DNA from: Collybia mongolica
Taxonomy: Eukaryota > Basidiomycota > Agaricomycetes > Agaricales > Clitocybaceae
Assembly: GCA_013420905.1 (NCBI GenBank)
Contig: JAAXNY010000008.1
Span: 682,001-746,000 of the forward strand
Direction of reading: 5' to 3'
Length of the DNA: 64,000 bases
The notes under the pieces are model-generated. The model was not told the origin of the DNA. It did not search any database and saw only the letters and a list, made by a program, of their open reading frames with translations. Both the position numbers and the translations under genes were made by a program. This document shows, piece by piece, positions 35,700-45,738 of the stretch; position 1 is the stretch's first letter, and every line of letters begins with the position of its first letter.

Positions 35700-36567
35700 A
35701 CTAATGGCTGTATGTCCAATGGCTACTGGCCATGTCCGTTGGCCGTCTGCCGTCTGTCTGTTGGCCGTCTGCCGTCTGTCTGTTGGCCGTCTGCCATCTG
35801 TCTGTTGGCCGTCTGTCATATGTCCGTTGGCCGTCGGTCCGTGTGCCGTCTGTCCATTGGCTGTCTGGCTAGGAATATGTATAGCATTTATGGGTATATA
35901 CACTGTCCGTGCCTATGTCCGTTGGCCTTGTGCTGTGTGCTGTGTGCTGTGTGCTGTGTGCTGTGTGCTGTGTGCTGTGTGCTGTGTGCTGTGTGCTGTG
36001 TGCTGTGTGCTGTCTGTCCGTATGTCCGTTGGCCGTGTGCCATGTGTCCGTTGGCCGTGTGTCCATTGGCCATGTGTCCGTTGGCCATGTGTCCGTTGGC
36101 CATGTGTCCGTTGGCCATGTGTCCGTTGGCCGTGTGTCCATTGGCCGTGTGTCCGTTGGCCGTGTCCTGTATGTCCGTTGGCTGTCTGTCTGTTGGCCGT
36201 ATGTCCGTTGGCCGTGTCCCGTATGTCCGTTGGCCGTGTCCCGTCTGTCTGTTGGCCGTATGTCCGTTGGCCGTGTTCCGTCTGCCCGTTGGCCATGTCC
36301 TGTATCCATTAGCTGTGTGTTGAGTCCCTTTGACTATAACAACCCGAGGTCATACCAGGGATATATGCCATGCCATAACCCATAGCTGACTGCTTGACTC
36401 ATTTGGCTGTGCATGGTCTGCACATCCGGTGGATTCGTATGGTACAACTACATGTAGTTGTACATATTTGGCAGTGGTTAAAAGAAGCTCTAGCGGGCCG
36501 TATGGTACACTACATTGTATACGCCCGCTAGACCGTATGGTACGCTACATTGTAGCTTACCTACCTG
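35700..36567. repeat. Right terminal inverted repeat of the KDZ element
   Basis: This is the inverted copy of the left arm without the solo LTR. From inside outward it has a short TCTGTTGGCCG array, a unique bridge (GGCTAGGAATATGTATAGC), twelve GCTGTGT-type 7-mers (35930-36013), a long GTCCGTTGGCC array to about 36300, a unique 140-bp stretch, the 22-bp palindrome at 36442-36463, and the terminal GTACCATACG copies. Confidence 0.85.
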
Positions 36568-36578
36568 TTTGGACCACA

Positions 36579-36989
36579 GGTTTGTTTTTACCAGAGCCCC
36601 AGCCCTCGGGATTCGGTGGTTAATCGCTCCTACGCGCGTTTGGAATCTGACATATATGTATTAATGCATTAGTTTCTTCGGTCATGACTGGCCGTTATTA
36701 ACACGGAAAAAGAGAGGGCGCATACCTCAAACACCCGAATCGTGCATATTTATTGACCCCTTGACTGCTGACGAGAAAAGATATTGACAAATTTTGCTTG
36801 GCAAGCGTCCTTTCAGTGACGGCGGTGAGTAGATCACACGAAGTAAAACAAATGCATAGTAAATCAAGTACAGACTGAGGATGGCTATGTTATTCACCAC
36901 AAGACTGTATCGAACCTTTGTAGGCGTTAGCACTGATCTTCAAGTACGCGGCAACGAAGAAAGCTGTCTGATCATTCGGGCTCACGCCC
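36579..36989. other. Intergenic region between the KDZ element and the HET gene
   Basis: No gene or repeat was recognised. The sequence is AT-rich and probably includes the 3' untranslated region of the HET gene. Confidence 0.4.
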
Positions 36990-39442
36990 TCACGTTATAC
37001 ACCACATCTGGTCAAGTTCCGTCCGCTGGCCCCGAAACAGTGTGGTTCCCGGATCAGGATTTGCACGCCGGAGGTGCGTGTAGCCAACAATCCTGCACAC
37101 AAACTCGGTCCCGTTGTCTACCTGAAGGGTATCTTCAATGACCACAATGGCGGCAGTGGGGTCCAAGGGATCGTTCTCGCTACCCTCCCTGATTATGACT
37201 GCCAGATTCTGCTGGAGAGGGATTTGTAAAAGCTTCCATGCAGGAGGCCAGTAGAGTCTTGCCAAAGCATCCCCTGTCTCGGCGATGTTGAATTCTTGGG
37301 GAAGTGTTGCACCCGCACGACATCGCTCTTCTTCAATCTCCGCAAAGACAAAACCACCGTACCTGACATGCAGGCCTGAAGAATCACAAATGCCTGTGTT
37401 CCACTTCAGGTGGAAACAGGTTATTGGACAGGCATTAATAGATGATGGCGCCCAGCGAAAGGGCTTGACGCTCAGTTTCTCTGGTCCATCATCCCAAATC
37501 ACACCGCATGGGATCTCTCGCATTAGTATGTAGAAGTTGGCCATCCGTTGTTCCACACTTTCGGTTGATAGAATTGTTGAGATGTCCTTTCCCAATATCG
37601 AGGCGACACATACCGGGACATCTTCAGCCTTGCTGGTTGACCGATGCTCTAGAGCTGAGTGTATGACTTGGAAGGGTGACCAGCCTTCTCGCATATTGCG
37701 CATCATATGCACCGATGGGATTTGCGCTCCAAGCTCCATCATGATGCCATAATCATTTAGAAGCGTTCGCTCCTCCGCTTCGATCTCGGTTGTAGACGAG
37801 TCCACATGTCGCATAACTTTCCTCTTGGGATCATATTTATGATACAGAAAGGGTCCGTCGTGCATCTGGAAGTACACTTTGTTGACACCATGTGCTTCGC
37901 TTGCAAGTGCCGCCTCCTGCAATGTCCATAGGCGTTTCACCCAGCCGCTACATAGAATACGCAAACCAAGCTCTAGAAACGATGCCGTGGCAGATTCGAC
38001 GATCTCCAGTTCCCGATCCAGAATCAGGACTGCATTCGCTTCATTGAAAGTTCTTCCCAGAAGTTGAATAGCAGTTTTACGAGCGGCTTTTGTGCTTGGC
38101 CCAACGGGTATGCAAAGCGTATCCATCCAGAGTCCAATGGGCAGGTCGGTCAAGGCCGAACTTGGATTGGATATGTGGTAAAGTTTGTTTGCAAAATTCC
38201 GTAATCGGCGAAGTTGACATCTTGGCAGCGCATTTGCGACTAGGTTTCCGAGTCCATCAGCCCCTAATAACAATGGTAATAGAATCAATAGCGGAAGGCA
38301 TACGTGGAAAAAGAGAACGTACACACATGAGATAACGCAATGTATGGGAAAGTGTGCTCTGCGACCACCTGGAGCTCCAGTTTCTCTGTAATGACTATTC
38401 TGGGAACTTTACCCTCGGACAAGGCGTCAACCAGGTCGCTAGTCTGTACACCCATCAGGTTACAGCTACATCCGTCTTGCACATGTCTTGTCATATAGGT
38501 CGTCTCATTCGTCTGATATGCATTACAGATGATATTTCCACAGCTAGAATGATCCCTGATATTTGGCCGAGGGAGGAGGGATGCAAATGCGAGATCATCA
38601 GCTGCAAGCAAATCGAGCTCGCTGCTGCACCAACCTCTCTCTTCAAGGTCCCTGCGCGCTAGGGTAGATAGCTGGTTCAATCCCTCGACTTCCCGGAAAA
38701 TCCAGTCCACACTTTTTGATATCCTACTCTGAGCCCATCCTTCCTCGTGTGTTGCAGAGAATCCAGGTGAATATAAGTGTAGTAACAGGTGTAGAGCAAT
38801 GACACGGGCGGCGATTTCGAGAGAATGTAAGACACGACACTCGGAATACGTGTACTTGAATGTTGGAATGAAATTCGCTTTGTTTTCTTCAGTCAACATC
38901 AGGACAACTTGTCGCACATATCTCAAGATATGTTCCATGAATGCCTTATCACCCACGCGTTGCTGTTTAGTTACCGCCATAAACAATCGCCCAGGTAAAC
39001 CATTAAGCTTTGCCGTTGATATTAATCCCTGGCTGTCGGTGAACTCGGCTTTGATGTCAAGCTCCATGCCACATAAGGCGGAAACTTCAGTCAGGAAACC
39101 AAAAAAGAGCCAGGCCTGCAAAAATGCGACTTTGTCGCTTGCAAGTACCAGTGTTCCATCAGTGCGCGACAACATTGGCGACCGCATCTCCCTTTTCTTA
39201 TCCCTGATATCGACATAACTCATACCGTCATGGCAAACCCCTGGTGGGCAGAGGACATGACAGTTAGTGTCCTTTACGTGGATGACCCACCCATGACGCT
39301 CTGGAAATGACCAGAACCCTTTCCCATCGTACGGAGTAGATTCGCAGAGGTATGGAACCGTAAACGGGGTAAATTCTGGCCGTGAAAGTTCGTCAGAGGA
39401 GAAATGATGCATGGTCAAGGAGATAGGCTCAGTTGAGGGCAA
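36990..39442 (-). CDS. HET-domain (heterokaryon incompatibility) protein
   Basis: There are two exons, 39442-38323 and 38263-36990, joined across a 59-bp intron (donor gtacgt, acceptor ttattag). The join reads PYIALSHVW-ADGLGN, the start of the HET domain. Downstream marks are LWMDTLCIPVG, RKTAIQLLGRTF, ANAVLILDRELE and RLWTLQEAALASEAH, all in the family order. About 370 residues precede the HET domain and about 240 follow; neither part has a fold I recognise. Total length is about 797 residues. HET proteins mediate nonself recognition and cell death on fusion of incompatible hyphae. It lies just outside the KDZ element, on the opposite side from the HeLo-pseudokinase gene. The splice fit and open frame argue it is intact. 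Confidence 0.88.
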
Positions 39443-41955
39443 GACATCGCGCGAAGTATTAACTGGGGAAGATAGCCGGGTGGGGTTTCTTTCAATTGTT
39501 TCTGTAACACCATTGACATCAACTGCCTGCTTTGTTTGGGTCCATAAACGTGCATCCGCTCTTCAAGGGGGCGGGTAAACGCACCTCAGTTTGTAGCGCA
39601 ACGCAATTTGTGATTCTTCCTTTCCGTAATTTCCCTATACAAGCCCCCATGTCTTGTGTATTTCTGTAATAATTTTTGACGTTGATACGAGCTCCTCTCG
39701 TACAACCAGAGGCCAAGCAGTTAATGGCGGTGTGGAAACAACGTGTGCCAATGATACACGTGGCGTTTCGCATTTTCCTCGTTCGGAACTTTCCCAATCC
39801 ACACAGCCCGCAGCCATATTTAGATGCATATATAGTGGTATTCGCATTGTAGAAGGCGAATGTTGACCGACGTTAAAAGCCGGCAAGATTAGGCGCCCAG
39901 CATACATCCCCGGTTGATTAGAACGGTAACATGGGCGTTGTTAACAGACGGCGGAAGGACATGAATATTGTGCAAGCTTCGAAAATCTGGTGCCGTAGGT
40001 TACCCTGCGACCCCCTGGGTAGGGGGAGAAGTTGGCTGACGGTTTGCAATATCCGGTGGAATACAAATTATAAACCATGCGGTCGGTGTCTCTGGGTACC
40101 CACCCCAGTGGTTAGCCCATCGTTAACACCTTCTAACCAATGTTACATGTCCCTTTTGCCCTAAACACAGAATATTGCGACGTCGGGGCTGGCTGAGCGC
40201 AACAGGAGTGTCATGGTAGGAAGGCGATAATAAAAGGGGTAGCTTGAGCCGTCAGACATGTGTTGAAAGAAAATACAGGATGAATGACTTTGACCCGCTA
40301 TGCCTGCAGAACCCATGAGCCGAAGAGGTATATAATAAAGTATATGAACTCACTGGGTACACTGGATCCCAGTTCGGTCCTCACATAACAACAATTAAGA
40401 TTCTGGTGCCCTCGTAATATTGTCAGCTGATTTCGCAACCTTAAGGTCGTAAGTAGTGGCTAACGGTTTGTGACACGTCATAGAAGGATAGTCGTATAGA
40501 CTGACTCCTTATGCGTTAATAATCTGGCCCAAAACTGCGTGTAAAACGTTCAGCCAACAAAAAGATGTGGACGCTCGCGGTGAATGAGGGTGGTAGGCAT
40601 GCCAGTGATGGGATATGAATTACACCATCCTTGAATGGGAGGCTGCATGCATAGATGGAGAAACAGGCAGGAACTACGTCCTACGGTCCTAAAAAGTTGG
40701 CAAGATCCCGAATCGAGCCACAAATTGAGGGAGAGAACAAAAAATGCGGGGTTTGATGCAAACAGTGCTATCAGACGAGTCGGTGATATCGGACATTGAA
40801 CAAGGCCTGTTGGCTTACAAGTTTCGAAGTCGGCTCCGATACCCAGACACCACACCATATGTTGTTTCAACTACCCGAAGTCTCAATTGTGACCAACAAC
40901 CAACGGCAACACCACAAAAATCGACCATGACGATGACATCTAGACCTGTACCACTATGGGCGGCCACACATCTGAGAAGTGATTCAACGCCCCTTAACAT
41001 GCTGCAGAGGGCTATACTTGTCGCATGCATATTAAGCCTTGCCATAAGGGCTGGCGGTTCGATCAATGGAAATGAAACGCGTTCATGAAGTCTTTCACGA
41101 TGGAGAATGGGCTACATGACTGTAAATTTAGTTTCTACCTACAGTGTAGCTGGATCCTGGGTTTCATGCATGGTTGTGAGGCCTCCCATATCGACAGAGA
41201 GGGACGAACGGGGGGGTGGAGGAGGGGAAAATTGTCGAAAATCGTGGGGTTCATTCTTCCCAAGGTCAAGCAAGATGTTGACGTATAGCGGTTCCCTGGC
41301 ACATACACACCGTCAACTAACACGTTTTTACAGTTACGGCGGACGCTGACCCTTAAACAATACGCAGATCGATTGCAAGCTTTCGCTGGTCCCTTTTGTT
41401 CCGTGCCCATGCACCTCACACGCCGTCGGCCTATACTATTCGAATCGTGACCCACAATTAACCGCGCTCATATAAGGGACCGGGGGCGTCAACAAACTTC
41501 ATCGTTATAGAGAATGCAGAAGGGCAGCACAAATAGTGGATGACGTGATGCCTGTGTGACCGAGGAGAGGGAGAATCAAAAGAGGCTTGATGTTTAGTCG
41601 ACAAATCCTCGTAAATAGGGGGGGTCTTTGTATTATGTGCGTAAAGATGGTCATCTCAGATTCTTGGAATTAAAATATGATAGTAATACTCTTTGTGTGC
41701 AGGAATGCAAATACAAAAATCCATTGAAACGGCGCAGACTTCGAATAACCAACGCCTCGCAACATTTAAAGCACGAGTCCGTCTCGACGAAACCTCGTAT
41801 CCACGAGCACGGACCTCGATGAGACTCGCAGTTTTGACATGTAGATTATAGGCGTTGAGAGGAGAAGGCGGGAATCGTTCGGCACATGAGCCTCATAGAG
41901 CATAAAAGGACTGTACTGTGCACTACAAGTTTGATAAAAAATATTGACTAAAAGC
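39443..41955. other. Intergenic region
   Basis: No gene was supported on either strand: only short uncorrelated frames, the longest about 114 codons (40744-41088), with no motif. No transposon ends were recognised. Confidence 0.4.
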
Positions 41956-43195
41956 TCATGATACCCGGGGACCATGTACTAGTGACAAGATATTTGGTGC
42001 TGAACGATGCACCCTGACGTGATCTATGTCCTTTCGCTGCTCTACCAACATCTCCAAATCTTTAACCCCAACAGGGGGCTCGGTGGCATTTCGTACGCGT
42101 CTATCCTTAATGTGGTGCACTTGTGGGCCGCCAAGCGGTACCGTTTCGGTTCTGTAATCACTCAATACGATGACATAAATAACAAGAGCAAACGTACTTA
42201 CCATGCGGAGCCCTAGTTTATTGTTTTTGTCCCTTTCAATATAATTATCAATAGCCCTACAATGGGGCTTGTCAGGACTGAGGGAGAAAAGCACCCAAAA
42301 AGCATACTCGACGAGCCTAGGCATATCCATCTCTTCTTCCGTTATGCCAAACATCGGTGACTTGCGTGTAAGCTTCGGTTTTGTGGCCATGAATTCCAGC
42401 TGCTCCTCCTGGACTGCGAACACAGCTGCGATCTCGCCTATCCGCAGACCTTTTCCCTCACAGCTGAAATACAAAGTGACCATCGGGGTGAGCGCCTTCA
42501 GAGCCTCCCTATTATTCTTCGTGCCGTCGTCCACTACTTTCTGTACTCCCAGGGGTATTTCTTCCATTGGTACCCGCCGGATAGAAGAAATTCCGAGCCT
42601 AACTGGTCCATCCAAATCTATTCCTTCCCCAGAACAAGCCCGTAATATAAACGCCATAGAGTCTGCGGGACCAGTGTCGCAAATGACGTTGATTGCAAAC
42701 CGCTTGGCGTTACTCCTGTCGTTCAGAAGGTCAAGGCTTAGGATGGAATAAAAGGCGAGATGTAATAGTATGTAGTTGTCGCTCATAGACTTTTCGGCAA
42801 GCTTGAGAGTAACATCATTTATATGGGGATTAGTTGCAGAAGAGCATATGGATTTGTGTTCCGCGCGCCTGGGAGAGGAAACCACGTGTGAGATGGAAAA
42901 ACGCAGATAAAGGACAGACTAACCAGTGAGTCCGTTGGCATTCTTTATTACAATAACGTGCCTAACGAATATTACCGAATTAGTTCTGTGATTCTATAGC
43001 ATGAGAGTAGAACAAATTACTCACTACCTTACACTTTACACACACACTGAGTTTTAATCTAGGTGCAACTTTCCGGCAGCCCCAACATAGTGAGAATCGG
43101 TTGGCAAAATCATCCCGGCGTTGGCGTTTCGACGGTAAGATTGCGTCATGTTCAGCATTGAATAACGAATTTGATACTTGGATGATGGTGGGCAT
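41956..43195 (-). CDS. MYND-type zinc-finger protein
   Basis: There are three exons, 43195-43025, 42961-42924 and 42868-41956, with introns of 63 and 55 bp that join in phase. Together they rebuild a MYND finger that no single exon shows: CWGCRKVAPRLKLSVCVKC, then KVARYCNKECQRTHW, then RAEHKSIC. All eight metal ligands (seven Cys and His, in the C-x2-C...C-x2-C...C-x3-C...H-x3-C order) are present. The remaining 290 residues after the finger form a mixed helical region with no domain I recognise. Fungal genes of this layout are numerous, and the finger normally mediates protein-protein contacts. The start codon at 43195 is the most likely one, but an upstream ATG at 43290 lies in another frame and cannot be used without splicing. 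Confidence 0.75.
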
Positions 43196-44234
43196 AGTGA
43201 TTCAATGTAGAAGGTTGATACACCCATGAGCTCAGCTTTATACAGACGGGGCCGTGCTGCGCTATAAAGAATGTCAATAATTGAGATCATGTTATGAGGG
43301 GCACGTGAACAGAGCCCAGGGAGAAGCTGCGGGGAAGATAGCCTGAAAGGGAATTAGTGGGCGTCTCTGCTTCTCCGCAGTTGGTCCGCAGCAGGATGTG
43401 GGTCCACAATATCTGTGTTCAACCAGTGCTGGCTGTAAATCCGTGAGAATCCAATAATTTGAGGCATGGGGGCGCTAAGTTTATCCTACTCCCTGACGCA
43501 ACATTCAAAATGACTGTAGTTGACTAGTGGATGCGTCGGAGTACTGGTTAGGGATGATCGATGATCGATGACCTTCAAGTGTATCGCCTACTCAGGGAGG
43601 AACGGCGAGGAGAACGCCTCGTATAGTTGGGTGTATAGAGTAGTGGTGAAGGTGCTAAATAAGTGCTAGCAACGCGGAGGGCAGCGTGGTCATGTGACCT
43701 GGCTAATATGTCTGGTATTGTCGAGCAGCTACATACGGACAGACGATATTTCCAGTCCTCTGGACTCGCACCTGTTTGAGCATCCGATGCCGAGCTCCAT
43801 ACCGTAGGGTACGGCCCTCTGCACTGGGCCACTGGCACCCGCATATCTCACAAACTCAAGCTTGTATTAGATAAAATTCTCAAATTTATACGTCTCCCTT
43901 GGAATGCCATTCAGAGTAACGGGCTGTCGAATGGAAACATTTCTCTTAACATCTTGATCTGAAGTATCACATTATGCCTTGGTATTGTCGTAGACGTAGT
44001 ACCATCCGCCGGGGTAGGTAGGAGTTTATTTTGTGTTGGACCTCCAGTAAGGTTGCGAGTTATGCTCTTTTATGCGCATTGCGAACTTGTTTGACCCGTG
44101 ATGTTGTCTATATTCCGGGTGGAATCACTAGGCTGCAGTGTGCAACAAATTTAGGGAACATGCTACCAAGAAACTGAGCGAAGTCCCACCTTCCCTGCAG
44201 CCACGGGGTTGCCTGTAGAAGTTGTCGATATAGG

Positions 44235-44962
44235 TAGGGCTGCACGCCGTGACCGTACCTCACGGTATGTACGGACCCCTAGTACGGTTACCGTACCCGT
44301 GCCGTTCAGCCTCAGGTTCACCACGTTGACGGGACGGTCAACACCCGTCCATTGCCGTCGAAAGACGGCCGTCCACGGCATTGGACGGTATTAGACGGGT
44401 ATCCCCGATCAAACTTTATTTTATTTTTCGCATCCACATACCACAGGTTCAGTAACAACACACCGTCAAGCTTTGATGTCTTGTCGCACTAATTCAGTGG
44501 TGGATGGGTCGACGCGCTCAGTTCCCGAATCTGTTTCGCCTTGCTCGTGACATCTTATGTATTCCTGGTGAGTCATTCTAACATCTTCAATATTTTGTTC
44601 ATGGAACATCCCCATGCCAGGTTCTGCTGTCGCCGTAGAGTGGGTCTTCTCAGATGGTCGGGACACCATTTCCCTCCGCCGTGCAAGCCTCCACACTGAT
44701 ACCATCCAGATTCTAATGCTAGTTAAGAAACGGTTACATCTGGCCCGCGCAAAGGCAAACGCAGCCCTACGTCGTTGAATACCTAGCGTACAGTATGGAA
44801 TGTAATTTTTTTTTTTACGGTCAATGGATACCGTCTACCGTACATAACCGTACAACGGCTGTCTCTGTACCCGTCCCGTAGCCGTTGGGGTTTGACTGAC
44901 CAAACACTACGGACGGTGGATGGTCGAGCCGTACCTGTCAGACGGTACGGTGTGCAGCCCTA
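44235..44962. mobile_element. Non-autonomous hAT element (728 bp) carrying a transposase tail
   Basis: The terminal inverted repeats are TAGGGCTGCAC and GTGCAGCCCTA. The 8-bp target duplication GATATAGG is exact (44227-44234 and 44963-44970). Both subterminal zones are dense in ACGGT/CCGTAC motifs in both orientations (44245-44400 and 44815-44950), as expected for hAT transposase binding sites. The right copy of the host gene (60070-60100) shows the uninterrupted target. Confidence 0.93.
44608..44778 (+). pseudogene. hAT transposase C-terminal fragment
   Basis: The frame reads IPMPGSAVAVEWVFSDG followed by RDTISLRRASL, a long helix ending VKKRLHLARAKANAALRR and a TGA stop at 44776-44778. This is the C-terminal dimerisation region of fungal hAT transposases (family: GSAVAVERVFSGGRDTI). 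The rest of the transposase is missing, so the element is an internal-deletion derivative that still keeps its true 3' end of the gene. Confidence 0.85.
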
Positions 44963-45519
44963 GATATAGGTAACCGGAAGGAAATTCCAGTGACTTCCCC
45001 AACTTGAGTCATCGATCGGCGAGAGTTGAGCCTGTTCGAAAAGAAAAACGATATAAACGGCATGACTTCCCAACAGGCAGTTCATACATTGCTAACATGG
45101 CATTTGTGTACACTTAATTAGATCAATGTCAGCACAGGAAAGGTTTCTTAGTTTTATTCCACATACAATTTCCCAGGACTTGATATATTGCAACAAATAT
45201 CAAGTTTTGTGTTCGGGACACTACCTGTGATGCGGTCAGATAAGAGGCTGGACAGAACAATGACATACAAAAACAAGTATGATAATATCAAATACACTAT
45301 GTGATAGAAACAGTCAGGGTGAAAAGGAATAACTCAAAAAAAAAATTTTAACCTTGTTAAAATTCCGTTATTAATAGTATAAACCATCAATCTATTGATC
45401 ATAGTGTTGGTACTAAAAATCAAGTTGTGATTTTTATTTTTGTAGAATGCACCATGTTCTTACTTTCGCATTCCGGACCGACTTTTATGGAGATAGACCA
45501 AGAGTGAGGCTGCAATAGT

Positions 45520-45738
45520 TGTTGAACTTAGCAGCAAGGGAAGGAAAGAGCGAGAAATAAAAGAGTGAATTGAGATAGTAAAATAATGTACATAATCGTT
45601 CGTATAAATACATAAATAATATAACTCCTATAGAAATAATAAATCATATGTGAGTCCGTTTAGAAAAACAAATGCGAAACTTTATATGTCCATGTGATTT
45701 TACATGTCATGTGAATGCCGGATCACTCTATTCCAACA
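45520..45738 (-). repeat. Copia A 3' LTR
   Basis: This is the 219-bp terminal repeat, apparently identical to the copy at 49078-49296. The stop codon of the pol frame (45728-45730) lies inside it, so the first residues of the LTR encode the last residues of the polyprotein. Confidence 0.95.

Larger units (their letters stand above)
21151..36567. mobile_element. KDZ (Kyakuja-Dileera-Zisupton) DNA transposon, 15.4 kb, with cargo genes
   Basis: The outer 400 bp on each side are near-identical inverted repeats starting (A)TAGGTAAGCTAC, and the repeat relationship continues inward through minisatellite arrays to about 22870 and 35700. The string TTTGGACCACA flanks both ends (21143-21153 and 36568-36578). 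The first 8 bases, TTTGGACC, fit the 8-bp target duplication known for this superfamily, though exact ends differ by a few bases (left ACATAGG, right CAGGTAGG), so the boundary is uncertain by up to 4 bp. Inside are a CxC2-bearing KDZ transposase gene (29.3-33.2 kb) and four other transcription units. Several internal genes look damaged, suggesting an inactive copy. Confidence 0.85.

Noticed and set aside
35664..36385. Open frames of up to 219 codons over the right KDZ arm
   Set aside because: These are the mirror image of the left-arm minisatellite artefacts and start inside repeat DNA.
21143..36578. 11-bp target duplication (TTTGGACCACA) for the KDZ element
   Set aside because: The superfamily norm is 8 bp, and the extra CACA-like bases overlap imperfect terminal repeat ends, so I report the first 8 bases as the likely duplication and leave the exact boundary open.
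43556..43575. GATCGATGATCGATGA short palindromic repeat
   Set aside because: It is too short and isolated to assign a role.
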